A stretch of 64,000 nucleotides of DNA. It comes from Bryobacteraceae bacterium (GTDB lineage: Bacteria; Acidobacteriota; Terriglobia; Bryobacterales; Bryobacteraceae). The position numbers were made by a program, and so were the translations under genes. The stretch lies in assembly GCA_026002855.1 (NCBI GenBank), contig BPGD01000001.1, positions 4,162,001-4,226,000 of the forward strand. Direction: 5' to 3'. The notes under the pieces are model-generated. The model saw only the letters and a program-made list of their open reading frames with translations, was not told where the DNA came from and did not search any database. Shown here piece by piece: positions 1 through 14,465 of this stretch (its first letter is position 1; each line of letters begins with the position of its first letter).

Positions 1-339
1 GACAAATTCCGAAGGCTGGAATTTGAAGCCGAACCCGAGCGGAATCCAGCGCTTCGACCCCCACACATAGCCGCCCACCAGGGGAGTGAGCACGAGCAGC
101 CCGAGACTGATCATGTAGAGCGCGGGCACCTGACCGAGCAGCGTGTGGTAGTCGATGCGGGTCATCAGCCACATCAGGAAGAAGCCCGCGCAGAGATAGG
201 CGCCCTGCTTCCACCAGGCGCTGCGCCAGGCAGTATCGATGGTGGCGCTGTAGATCTGGAGGATGCCGAGGCCGGCCAGGGCGATGGCGACGAGGATCAG
301 CGCCCAGTCCAGGTTTCGCACCGAACGGTAGGCGGCCAT
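1..339 (-). CDS. rodA: Rod-shape protein RodA, N-terminal part (runs off the window)
   Basis: RodA is the SEDS-family peptidoglycan glycosyltransferase that polymerises lipid II in the elongation complex with PBP2. Reading the minus strand from the ATG at 339-337 gives 113 codons, beginning MAAYRSVRNLDWALILVAIA, with about three hydrophobic segments, and ending at the window edge in GFKFQPSEFV. The FQPSE motif is typical of RodA/FtsW. The start overlaps the mrdA stop by one base (TGATG), which implies translational coupling. The rest of the gene lies to the left of the window. Confidence 0.9.
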   Translation of the reverse strand, partial: MAAYRSVRNLDWALILVAIALAGLGILQIYSATIDTAWRSAWWKQGAYLCAGFFLMWLMTRIDYHTLLGQVPALYMISLGLLVLTPLVGGYVWGSKRWIPLGFGFKFQPSEFV

Positions 340-2234
340 CAGCGCTTCTTCCTGTCGAGCGCCGGCGGGGCGAGCCAGGCCGAGGCGAGGCTCGCCGGCG
401 GCTGAGCCGGCTTCTTCATCCGGGCCTTCTTGTCGAAATAGGCCTTGATGACGTCGCGCGCGATGGGCGCAGCCATGTCGCCGTGCGCGCCGTTTTCCCA
501 CAATACGGCCACCACAATCTCGGGATTCGTGCCCGGGGCGAAGCCAATGAACCAGGCGTTGTCGTGCCAGTCTTCGTGGTTCTTGAGCCGGAGCAGGTCA
601 TTGGAGGCCAGTTGCGCGGTGCCGGTCTTGCCGCACATTTCGATATCGGGGATGCGCGACGCGGCCGCGGTGCCCCAGCCGTTGACGACCGCGCACATGC
701 CGTCCACGACCTTGCGCACGTTTTCCGGCCGGAATCCGGCGATACGGGCCGGCGGTTCCGGCTTTTCCTGGCGGACGAGGTGCGGCCGCATGAAGACGCC
801 CCCACTTGCGATGCCGCCAATCGCATAGGCAAGCTGGATGGGCGTCACCGTCAGCGCGCCCTGGCCGATGGCGACCGAAATCGTCTCGCCCGCATACCAT
901 TTTTCGCGCTGCGTGCGGATTTTCCACTTCGACGACGGCACGACGCCCTCCTTTTCGCCCGGAAGATCGATTCCCGTGCGGGCCCCCAGGCCCACCATTT
1001 CGGCGTATTCGGCGATGGTGTCGATGCCCACGCGGTTGCCGACGGCGTAGAAGAAGACGTCGCAGCTCTGGGCGATGGCCGTCTTCAGGTTCACCGTGCC
1101 GTGGCCGCCGCGGCGGTGGCACTTGAAGTAGCGACCGTACCAGGTGGCTCCGCCGGCGCAGTGCACGGTGAAACTGTCGTCGATGGCGCCGCTTTCGAGC
1201 GCCGCCAGGGCGAGGATCGGCTTGAAGGTGGAGCCGGGCGCCAGTTGAGCCTGGAGGGCGCGGTTAAACAGCGGGCGGTAGGGATCCTGAATCAGCTCGT
1301 TGAACTCCCGCGCGCTGATGCGGCTGGCGAAGCGGTTCGGGTCAAAGGCGGGACGCGAGACCAGCGCCAGCACCTCGCCGGAGCGCGGATCGAGCGCGAC
1401 CACCGCGCCTCGCTTGCCCTCCATGGCCAGCTCGGCCACCACCTGAAGATCGAGGTCGATGGTGAGCCTGAGATTCCTGCCCGGGATCGCGTCCTTCACG
1501 CCAAGGACTTCGCGCGTGTTCATGCGGTTGTCCACGCGCACCTGGCGCTGCCCGTCGACGCCGCTCAACAGGTCGTTATAGTAGCGCTCGACGCCGGCCT
1601 TGCCGATGAGGTCGCCCGGGTTGTGGTGGGCCCATTCCGGCGAGTTCAGCTCCGCATCGCTGATTTCGCCCACATATCCCAGCAGATGCGCGGCAAGGCC
1701 CTCCTTCGGATAGACGCGATATTGCGACCTGATCAGTTCAAGCTCCGGAAATCCGTTCTGGCCTCGGAAGGCCTCGACGAAAGCCAGTTCGTCCAGGCTC
1801 AGTTCCTCCTTGAGCGGGATGGCGAACCAGGTGGGCTGGTTCTGGTAGCGGCGCACCTTGGCTTCCAGCTCGGCCGGGTCCATGTTCAGGCCCAGCGCGA
1901 TCGGACGCAGGTGCGCCGGACGGAGGCTGTCGCGGGAAAGGATCAGGCGGAAGGACTCGTGGTTGTCGACGATGACGCGGCCGTCGCGGTCGAGAATTTT
2001 GCCGCGCGGTGCCAGAATGGGAAGGCTCTTGATCTGGTTCTGTTCCGCCTTTTCCGAGTAGAACTCCTGGTTGAGGACCTGGAGATCCCAGTAGCCGAGG
2101 AGCAGGTAAATGAAGACGGTGACGATGACGTACTGGAACACCGCGATCCTGCCGGCGGCGAAGCGGGTTTCGTCGCCAAACAGCGGCCGCTCCGGAATCG
2201 AATCGGGATCCTTTTCTGCGCGGAGGTAACGCAC
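339..2234 (-). CDS. mrdA: Penicillin-binding protein 2 (elongation transpeptidase)
   Basis: Class B PBP that cross-links peptidoglycan during side-wall growth, working with RodA and MreBCD. The 631-residue product has one N-terminal membrane helix (about 30-50), a PBP dimerisation domain, and a transpeptidase domain with all three catalytic motifs: STFK at 335-338 (nucleophile Ser335), SCD at 390-392 and KTG at 536-538. The length is normal for PBP2. The start read here is GTG at 2234, followed by RYLRAEKD. It lies 81 bases downstream of mreD in the same minus-strand operon and overlaps rodA by one base. Confidence 0.95.
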   Translation of the reverse strand: MRYLRAEKDPDSIPERPLFGDETRFAAGRIAVFQYVIVTVFIYLLLGYWDLQVLNQEFYSEKAEQNQIKSLPILAPRGKILDRDGRVIVDNHESFRLILSRDSLRPAHLRPIALGLNMDPAELEAKVRRYQNQPTWFAIPLKEELSLDELAFVEAFRGQNGFPELELIRSQYRVYPKEGLAAHLLGYVGEISDAELNSPEWAHHNPGDLIGKAGVERYYNDLLSGVDGQRQVRVDNRMNTREVLGVKDAIPGRNLRLTIDLDLQVVAELAMEGKRGAVVALDPRSGEVLALVSRPAFDPNRFASRISAREFNELIQDPYRPLFNRALQAQLAPGSTFKPILALAALESGAIDDSFTVHCAGGATWYGRYFKCHRRGGHGTVNLKTAIAQSCDVFFYAVGNRVGIDTIAEYAEMVGLGARTGIDLPGEKEGVVPSSKWKIRTQREKWYAGETISVAIGQGALTVTPIQLAYAIGGIASGGVFMRPHLVRQEKPEPPARIAGFRPENVRKVVDGMCAVVNGWGTAAASRIPDIEMCGKTGTAQLASNDLLRLKNHEDWHDNAWFIGFAPGTNPEIVVAVLWENGAHGDMAAPIARDVIKAYFDKKARMKKPAQPPASLASAWLAPPALDRKKR

Positions 2235-2257
2235 GGCGTTTCAGACTGACGGAAGCC

Positions 2258-2272
2258 TTACACCCAGTGTAA
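2258..2272. repeat. Inverted repeat TTACAC-CCA-GTGTAA between mreD and mrdA
   Basis: Perfect 6-base inverted repeat with a 3-base spacer in the 81-base gap upstream of mrdA. On the minus strand it reads TTACACTGGGTGTAA and contains TACACT, which could be a -10 element about 30 bases before the mrdA GTG. It could be a small operator or a chance palindrome. There is no T-tract, so it is not a classic terminator. Confidence 0.35.
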
Positions 2273-2315
2273 CGCCGCCGCCGCCGCGGCCTTCGGCATG
2301 GCGCAGGGTGGCAGA

Positions 2316-2849
2316 TCAATCCTCGCGCCGGAAGCGGTCGAGGAAGCCGAACAGCGCGGCGGCGATGACCGAATTCAGGAACGCGTAGATGACCGTCTGC
2401 GGCACGGGGAAGTCCACCTGGCGGCCGAGCAGGCCACGGCTCAGCGCCCAGAAAAAGAACTGGTGAAAGATGAAAAAGAAAAAGCTCAGCACGAAGCGCA
2501 GCACCGGATGTTCGACGTCAAAGCGCATGCTGAGAGAGGCGGCGAAGTAGCCGGCCAGCGTCTTGCTGATGCCATTCATGCCCAGCGGCTGCGGCGACAG
2601 CGCGTCCTGAGCCAGGCCGATGAGGCAGCCGGTAACCGCTCCGGAGGCGGGCCGCCGCCGCATCAGTGCGAAATAAACGGCGACCAGCAGCGGCAGCTCG
2701 AGGTAGGAGAGAGCCGGGAAAAAGCGCGGCAGATAGACCTGGCAGAGGATGGCCGCCAGCGGTGCGGCGATGTAGACGGCCGGCCCGTAGCGGGCGGCCT
2801 TGCCCCGTTCGGCCAGCCCTGCGGCCAGGCTGTCGTCCAGGCGGTTCAC
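2316..2849 (-). CDS. mreD: Rod shape-determining protein MreD
   Basis: Small integral membrane protein of the elongasome. The product has 177 residues with several hydrophobic helices (for example around residues 25-60 and 110-135) and a basic C-terminus (DRFRRED). Sequence identity within the family is low, so the call rests mainly on size, hydrophobicity and position between mreC and mrdA. The start overlaps the mreC stop by four bases (ATGA), which implies translational coupling. Confidence 0.88.
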   Translation of the reverse strand: MNRLDDSLAAGLAERGKAARYGPAVYIAAPLAAILCQVYLPRFFPALSYLELPLLVAVYFALMRRRPASGAVTGCLIGLAQDALSPQPLGMNGISKTLAGYFAASLSMRFDVEHPVLRFVLSFFFFIFHQFFFWALSRGLLGRQVDFPVPQTVIYAFLNSVIAAALFGFLDRFRRED

Positions 2850-3955
2850 GGCCGGGGCGGCTCCTGTTTTCTCGCCGGGGCGGCCGGCGCCGCCGTTGCG
2901 CCGTTCGGCGCGGCCGGGGCGGGATCGCGCGTGAAATCCGGGACCTTGCCCTTCGAGCCGAGCTGCACGCCCTGCGCTTCGCTGAGGCGCCGGTAGCGTT
3001 CGGCCAGGCGGTCCGCATCAGTGAGCAGATTGCCGTTGGCGCCGCGCACCGGCGCCGTTTCCTCCGCGCCGGGCTCCGGGGGCGGCGGGGGGAGCAGACT
3101 CACTCCTTCGGCAGGCTGCGCCCCGGGCGGCGGGATGAGCCCGTGGACGCCGTCGAGGACGATGATCAGCTCATCGGGCCGTGATTTCAGGCCGCTGGGT
3201 TCGACGAGGATTTCCTTGCCGGCCCTGCCCTCGCGGACCATCTTCACCTGCCCGGCGGGCAGGCCGCGCGGGAAGACACGGTCCGCGCCCGAGGTGTAGA
3301 CCCATTCGCCGGGCTCCGGCGGCGTGTCCGTGTCGACGTGCTCCAGCATGCAGAGCGCGCCACCGGTCCCGCGGAGCGAGCCGCGCAGGCGCAGCTTCTG
3401 GGTAACGACGCCGGCCACCGCGCCAGGCGCGGTGATGAGCTGCACGAGGGAAGACATCGGCCATGCAGCCACGACCTTGCCGGCGATGCCTTCGGGCGTG
3501 ATCGCCGCCATGCCTTTCATGACGCCGTCGCTGGAGCCGCGGTCAATGAACACAGTGTGGGCGTCCGGGCCCGCGCCCGAGCCGATGATGCGCACGGCGA
3601 GCGTCTTTGAAGGAATGCGGGCGCGGAACTGGGCCAGCGCCTGAGCGCGCTCGGCCGTGGCGAGTTCGGCCGAGAGAAACCGATTGCGGAGTTCCAGCTC
3701 GCCCAGCCGACGCCGGAGCTCGCGGTTTTCGCGCACGGCGTCCTGCCAGACGAAATACTCGGAAAGAAACCAGGCGGCGGCGGTACGGCCCGTTTCGAGG
3801 GCGCGCGCCAGAGGGGTCACCACGGAGGCGACCCAGACACGGATCAGCGGCACGTCCTGACTGCTGCGGATCTGGAAGGCCAGCAGCATGAGCTGGCCGA
3901 CGACGAGCAGCAGCAGCACGCTCAGATTGCGGTAGCGGCCCAGAAAGCTGTCCAT
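2846..3955 (-). CDS. mreC: Rod shape-determining protein MreC with Pro/Ala-rich C-terminal tail
   Basis: Periplasmic scaffold linking MreB/MreD to the peptidoglycan synthases. It has 369 residues: a membrane anchor near 10-27, a probable coiled coil around 70-100 (ENRELRRRLGELELRNR), and then the beta-barrel MreC domain with the family-like stretch FIDRGSSDGVMKGMAAI. The last ~100 residues form a low-complexity Pro/Ala/Glu-rich extension (runs such as PPPPPEPGAEE), making it longer than most MreC proteins. The gene sits 33 bases after mreB and overlaps mreD by four bases. Confidence 0.92.
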   Translation of the reverse strand: MDSFLGRYRNLSVLLLLVVGQLMLLAFQIRSSQDVPLIRVWVASVVTPLARALETGRTAAAWFLSEYFVWQDAVRENRELRRRLGELELRNRFLSAELATAERAQALAQFRARIPSKTLAVRIIGSGAGPDAHTVFIDRGSSDGVMKGMAAITPEGIAGKVVAAWPMSSLVQLITAPGAVAGVVTQKLRLRGSLRGTGGALCMLEHVDTDTPPEPGEWVYTSGADRVFPRGLPAGQVKMVREGRAGKEILVEPSGLKSRPDELIIVLDGVHGLIPPPGAQPAEGVSLLPPPPPEPGAEETAPVRGANGNLLTDADRLAERYRRLSEAQGVQLGSKGKVPDFTRDPAPAAPNGATAAPAAPARKQEPPRP

Positions 3956-3988
3956 CGGCCTGTGGCAGCCTCGCTGACGGCTCCGGCG

Positions 3989-5014
<1,026 letters not shown>

Positions 5015-5065
5015 GGGGAGGATGGGCTGCCCTGGCGGCCGCAGCCGCAGCGCACGCGGGCGCCG

Positions 5066-5896
5066 TCAGCCGACGGCCCGTTTCTTCTTGAGAGTACCAC
5101 AGGCGCGATACTCTTCCGCCCGATAGTAGACGAGGTCCTTCAGGATACCGAAGGCGGTCTCCAGCGCCTGCCGGTGCGCGGCTCGATCAGCCACGTCGAC
5201 GCCTCTCATATAGGAGGTGATCCGTTCCACCGTAGAGACGATTTCGGGCATGTAGCGGCGCGCGGCGCGCTCGTAGCGCTCCTGTTGCGGCCACTCGCCG
5301 GCGGCGAGGCCGAGCCGCACGTCCACCCATTCCGCGGCCAGGCGCGCCCGCGCGCAGCGGTCATCCTGCGGCGGCGGCTGTGCCGCCTCCATCACCGGGA
5401 TGGCGCCCTCCAGATCTTCCAGCCATTGGCGGCGAAAGGAGATTCCGCGCCGGTCCAGCTCTTTGCGGATGAGCACATGCTGCACGATGTCTCCGGTGTG
5501 CACGGCCAGGCAGGCGTGCGGGCCGGGAACGAAAACGGGCGCCGGGTACAGTTGGGCCCGGATCCACGCGTGACCGAACTCGTGCGCCAGCAGCGCTTCC
5601 TGGAACCTTTCCCATTCGGGCCGCCGATCGCCATTGAGCAGGATGAACGCAATCTGGCGCTCCGGCAGGCGATGGGTGATCGTGGTGGCGCGCATCAGGG
5701 CAAACTGGCGCTGGAAATCCTCCATCGCGAGGTAACCCGAGAGAATGTCCAGCCGCGGCGTGTCAGCGGGGACGGAGAAAGCGGCCGTGGGAGCGCTGCG
5801 GCGCGCTTCGGCGACCACGACTTCCATGTTGCGTTGCTCGATCTCCGCCTTCCAGGCCAGAAGCGCGGCGGAAAGCAGGACAGCGGATGCCAACAC
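5066..5896 (-). CDS. Secreted or membrane-anchored protein with HExxH (metallopeptidase-like)
   Basis: The family is not recognised. The 276-residue product (GTG start at 5896) begins with a hydrophobic segment (LASAVLLSAALLAW) that would act as a signal peptide or anchor. It contains HEFGH at about 105-109, the zinc-binding motif of gluzincin/metzincin-type peptidases, inside an otherwise unfamiliar sequence rich in Arg and Glu. A third metal ligand cannot be assigned by eye. It lies 51 bases upstream of mreB on the same strand, so it may be cotranscribed with the shape operon. Peptidase activity is an inference from one motif. Confidence 0.6.
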   Translation of the reverse strand: MLASAVLLSAALLAWKAEIEQRNMEVVVAEARRSAPTAAFSVPADTPRLDILSGYLAMEDFQRQFALMRATTITHRLPERQIAFILLNGDRRPEWERFQEALLAHEFGHAWIRAQLYPAPVFVPGPHACLAVHTGDIVQHVLIRKELDRRGISFRRQWLEDLEGAIPVMEAAQPPPQDDRCARARLAAEWVDVRLGLAAGEWPQQERYERAARRYMPEIVSTVERITSYMRGVDVADRAAHRQALETAFGILKDLVYYRAEEYRACGTLKKKRAVG

Positions 5897-5903
5897 TGTT
5901 GTT

Positions 5904-5909
5904 ATTATC
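5904..5909 (-). promoter_or_regulatory. Candidate -10 element (GATAAT) for the HExxH gene
   Basis: On the minus strand GATAAT is followed by seven bases and then the GTG start at 5896, so transcription would begin at or next to the start codon (a leaderless or nearly leaderless mRNA). I find no good -35 hexamer. Confidence 0.3.
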
Positions 5910-5953
5910 GCTCCTGCGCCGCCGCCGGCGCGGTTGTGCCAAGATGGAGGATC

Positions 5954-6226
5954 GTGGACGAGCGGCTCTTTTACACGGAATCCCGCACGACGAAGCCAGC
6001 CCGCCTTAACTGTCCGTATTGCCGGACCGTGGAAGAATACGAGCTTGCCTGGCTGGTGCGCCGCAAGAAGGACCGGCTGCCGACGGGGGCCGATGAACGC
6101 GACCGGGCCAAATTCGCCAAGGCGCAGAGCTACATGGTGCTCATCGACGACAAGGTGCGATGCAGGAATCCCCGCTGCGGGCGGACGATCGAGGTTTCCG
6201 GCATCAAGACGATGGCGCTGCTGTGA
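5954..6226 (+). CDS. Small zinc-ribbon protein of unknown function
   Basis: A 90-residue protein with a CPYC knuckle near the N-terminus and CRNPRC near the C-terminus, consistent with a four-Cys zinc ribbon separated by a charged helix (RRKKDRLPTGADERDRAKF). I chose GTG at 5954 because GGAGG lies immediately upstream (5946-5950) and because extending the frame further upstream would run into the divergent gene. Its stop overlaps the next gene as GTGA, so the two are translationally coupled. Function unknown. Confidence 0.6.
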   Translation: MDERLFYTESRTTKPARLNCPYCRTVEEYELAWLVRRKKDRLPTGADERDRAKFAKAQSYMVLIDDKVRCRNPRCGRTIEVSGIKTMALL

Positions 6227-7329
6227 GGACGAGGCGGCAGGCTCTGGCGGCGATAGGCGGGCTGGCCGCCGCGTGCCGCCGCGGCCAGCGGGGCGGCTAT
6301 GCGGGACGTGTCTTTGTCGCGTCGGAGGCCGAGCCCTTGCTGGGTGTGGCGGACTTGGCGCGTTTCGCCTTCGAGCGATCTCTTCCGCTGCCTTCTCCGG
6401 CTACGTCGCTGCTGACCGCGCGCGGCCTCGTGTATGCGCTGTGCCCGGAGGCGCGGGCGGTGAGCGTGATCGATGGCGCCAGCCTGAACCCGCGCGCCCG
6501 GCTCCGGCTGCCGGGCGAACCGGCAACGGCCCTGATGAAGCAGGGCCGGATGTGGGTGTTGCTTTCCAGCCCGCCGCGCCTTGTTTCCGTGGACCTCGAT
6601 CCCTTGCGCCTGCGGCCAGGCATCTCCCTGACAGGCCGGCCTCTCAGCGTTGATGTTGCGGACACGCAGCCACTGGCCTGCGTCGCGCTGGACGACGGCC
6701 AGGTTCTGTTTGTGGATCTGCAACACGGGCTGCCGCTGCCGCCGCGGCTTGTGGACGACCGCCTGGGAGCGGTGCGGTTCCGTTCCGACGGCCGGCTCGC
6801 CATTGCCGCCGGGCTGGGCCGGCGGCAGCTCATCCTGCTCGATTCGGGTACCCGGAGCGTCGTCGTCCAGCTTCCGCTCGCCGTCGTGCCGGAGCGGCTC
6901 TGTTTCAGCCGCGACGGCGGCCAACTCTTCATCACCGGCGAAGGCAGTGATTCGGTGGTGATCTGCTATCCCTACCGCACCGAGATCGCGCAGACGTCGC
7001 TCAGCGGACGCAAGCCGGGCGAGATGGCCGCCTGCGCGGAGCCGCCGCTGCTGCTGGTCTCCAATCCGCAGGCGGGTTCGGTGACGGCCTTCAGCATCGC
7101 CGAGCAGCGGGTGGTGGCCGTGGTGGGGGTGGGCACGGATCCCGGCCCGATCGTGGTCACGCCGGATGAGGAGTTCGCGCTCGTGCTGAATCGCGGCTCC
7201 GCCGACATGGCGGTGATCCGCATCCCGGCCATTCCGGTGGACACGCGCCGCCGCCGCACGGCGCCGCTGTTCACCATGATCCCTGTGGTGGCACGCCCGG
7301 CGGCGGCCGTGTTTGTGCCGGCCGGCTGA
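6223..7329 (+). CDS. Exported beta-propeller (YVTN/NHL-like) protein
   Basis: A 368-residue protein starting at GTG 6223, inside the stop of the previous gene (GTGA). The N-terminus RTRRQALAAIGGLAAAC resembles a Tat signal with a possible lipobox Cys. The rest consists of repeating blade-like segments (for example VDLDPLRLRP, GTDPGPIVVTPDEEFALVLN, GSADMAVIRI), as in YVTN-type seven-bladed propellers. Such domains usually mediate binding and are not generally catalytic. Partner and ligand are unknown; the coupled zinc-ribbon protein is the only contextual hint. Confidence 0.65.
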   Translation: MRTRRQALAAIGGLAAACRRGQRGGYAGRVFVASEAEPLLGVADLARFAFERSLPLPSPATSLLTARGLVYALCPEARAVSVIDGASLNPRARLRLPGEPATALMKQGRMWVLLSSPPRLVSVDLDPLRLRPGISLTGRPLSVDVADTQPLACVALDDGQVLFVDLQHGLPLPPRLVDDRLGAVRFRSDGRLAIAAGLGRRQLILLDSGTRSVVVQLPLAVVPERLCFSRDGGQLFITGEGSDSVVICYPYRTEIAQTSLSGRKPGEMAACAEPPLLLVSNPQAGSVTAFSIAEQRVVAVVGVGTDPGPIVVTPDEEFALVLNRGSADMAVIRIPAIPVDTRRRRTAPLFTMIPVVARPAAAVFVPAG

Positions 7330-7334
7330 AGGGC

Positions 7335-8570
7335 TCAGCCCAGCTCGACCTCCGGAGGGCGAGGCTCTTTGCCGGCAATGTCGCGGTAGAGCAGGCTCAA
7401 TACTGGCGGCGCCAGGATCGTCGTCATCACCGCCATGAAGACAGCGATGCCGTAAACGGGCTGGCTGATGGCGCCTGCCTTCAGGCCCACCTGCGCCACC
7501 ACCATGCCCACTTCGCCCCGGGGCACCATCCCGGCCCCGACGCGCGAGGCGTCTTTCCAGCCCAGCGCGGCCGCACCCAGGCCGCAGCCAATCCACTTCG
7601 AAGCGACCGCCGCGGCCAGAATCACCAGACCGAGCACGATGGTCGCGCTGCTGCTGAACACGGACAGATCCATCTGAAGACCGATGGAGGCGAGGAAAAA
7701 CGGCACCATTAACTCGCCGGCCCCGCGCACCAGCGTGTGCAGGTGATGCGAAGCGGTCTCCGACAACACCATTCCGGCCAGAAACGCGCCAATGATGGCG
7801 GCGACGCCCGAGTATGTGGCCAGCATCGCCATCAGGAACAGAAACGTGAGCGCGACGGCGAACTCCGCCTCGTCCAGGCGCAGGTTCTGCGTCAGTTTCG
7901 GCACGACGAGGCCCACCGTGCGCGCGCCGAATTTCACTACCGCCGCGATGAAAATGACCGAGACGGCCGTCGATGTGGCCAGGCCGGCCCAGTCGGCGCC
8001 GCCGACGCGCGCCATCGAAGACACCACGGCCAGCACCAGCAGCCCAAGCACATCATCGATCACTGCCGCCGCCAGGATCACCTGAGCGGTGCGGTGGTTG
8101 AGCACGCCTTTGGAGGCGAGCACCTGCGCGGTGATGCCCACGCTGGTGGCCACCATGGCCGCACCCATGAAAATGGATTCGATTTGCGGGTGACCGGCGG
8201 CCGTCATGATCCCCCAGCCGGCCGCGAACGGCAGCAGCACCCCCAGCACGGCGCTGAGCAGAGCCACCTTGCCCACGCGCACCAGCTCCGAAGCACGCAC
8301 CTCGAGGCCGACTTGGAACAGGAGGAACATGACCCCGAGCTCGGCCATCGCATGCAGCAGCTCGTCATATTGCACCCAGCCGAGCACGGAAGGGCCGATC
8401 AGGATGCCGGCCGTCAGCCCGCCCACCACGCCCGGCATCCGCAGCCGCTGCGCCAGCTCGGCCAGCAGCTTGGCGAAGCCAAAAACGATAAGCATCTGGA
8501 GAGGGAGCCGGTCAGCGGCCCCAGAAGCGGCAAACATCGCCAAGGGAAGCTGCGGGAAGGTGTTGTGCAT
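7335..8570 (-). CDS. Cation:proton antiporter (CPA2/KefB-type membrane domain)
   Basis: Integral membrane antiporter exchanging Na+ or K+ for H+. It has about 12 hydrophobic segments and family-like stretches such as GVVGGLTAGILIGPSVLG, AELGVMFLLFQVGLEV and the negatively charged unwound region around AVIDDVLGLLVLA, whose paired Asp residues carry the ion. There is no C-terminal TrkA-N/RCK domain, so it is not a full KefB/KefC. The start is uncertain: I chose the ATG at 8570 (MHNTFPQLP, 411 aa); an ATG at 8642 would add 24 residues without membrane character. Confidence 0.85.
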   Translation of the reverse strand: MHNTFPQLPLAMFAASGAADRLPLQMLIVFGFAKLLAELAQRLRMPGVVGGLTAGILIGPSVLGWVQYDELLHAMAELGVMFLLFQVGLEVRASELVRVGKVALLSAVLGVLLPFAAGWGIMTAAGHPQIESIFMGAAMVATSVGITAQVLASKGVLNHRTAQVILAAAVIDDVLGLLVLAVVSSMARVGGADWAGLATSTAVSVIFIAAVVKFGARTVGLVVPKLTQNLRLDEAEFAVALTFLFLMAMLATYSGVAAIIGAFLAGMVLSETASHHLHTLVRGAGELMVPFFLASIGLQMDLSVFSSSATIVLGLVILAAAVASKWIGCGLGAAALGWKDASRVGAGMVPRGEVGMVVAQVGLKAGAISQPVYGIAVFMAVMTTILAPPVLSLLYRDIAGKEPRPPEVELG

Positions 8571-8972
8571 CGCTGACGCCTGGCTGCGGAACAGGTGCGC
8601 TTTGGCCGAAGCGACGGCCCGCCGCGGGGACTCACATCCCAATGTAGCGGAACCGGAAAGACGGCGAGTGGGCGCGCGGCCTCATTCATTTTTTCACTCG
8701 CCCCGAAAAGAATTTTCTGTTAGACGGCGCGCCGGAGTGACTGTACGATTGGGAATATCAGCCCACGTCGGGCTCCTGCCTGATTCCGCCTCATCCGTCG
8801 ACGGCGGAAAGCCTGCCCGCCCCCGTTTGGCGAAAAACATTCGGAATCACCGGCGCCCTGCGTCCGGAAAGCGGCTGTGGGTGGCCACGGGTCTGCGCCC
8901 GGCGCCTGCGGCAAGGTCTCCGCGCAACGGCCGCCGGCGAGATGAGAGAGCGAGAAGGAAATTCAGCGATCC
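8571..8972. other. Intergenic region upstream of amtB
   Basis: About 400 bases between the divergent antiporter and amtB genes. I see no convincing coding frame. It holds an AT-richer patch near 8690-8725 and a -24/-12-like motif listed separately. No RNA gene or strong terminator is recognisable. Confidence 0.5.
8882..8896 (+). promoter_or_regulatory. Candidate sigma-54 (-24/-12) promoter for amtB-glnK-glnD
   Basis: TGGC-N8-TGC with exact GG-N10-GC spacing (GG at 8883-8884, GC at 8895-8896), about 76 bases before the amtB ATG. Sigma-54 control of amtB/glnK is well known in other phyla. The match is a single degenerate motif in GC-rich DNA and the -12 T-tract is imperfect, so it is only a candidate. 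Confidence 0.3.
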
Positions 8973-13130
<4,158 letters not shown>

Positions 13131-13166
13131 GGCTGCGCGACCGCAGAGCATGTTTCGGCAATCCGA

Positions 13167-13175
13167 TGGTATGAT
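13167..13175 (+). promoter_or_regulatory. Candidate extended -10 promoter for glgC
   Basis: TGGTATGAT fits an extended -10 element (TGn followed by TATGAT). Predicted transcription start is near 13182. The strong Shine-Dalgarno GAGGAGG follows, about nine bases before the glgC ATG at 13199. No good -35 is visible, as is common with extended -10 promoters. Confidence 0.45.
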
Positions 13176-13198
13176 TCACGCCTGAGGAGGCAGCCGTC

Positions 13199-14452
<1,254 letters not shown>

Positions 14453-14465
14453 TCCGCACGCCAGC

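Noticed and set aside
483-2249. Long open frame (588 codons) on the plus strand opposite mrdA
   Set aside because: It is the antisense shadow of a gene with all PBP2 motifs; composition is Arg/Ala/His-rich with no recognisable domain, as expected from GC-rich third positions.
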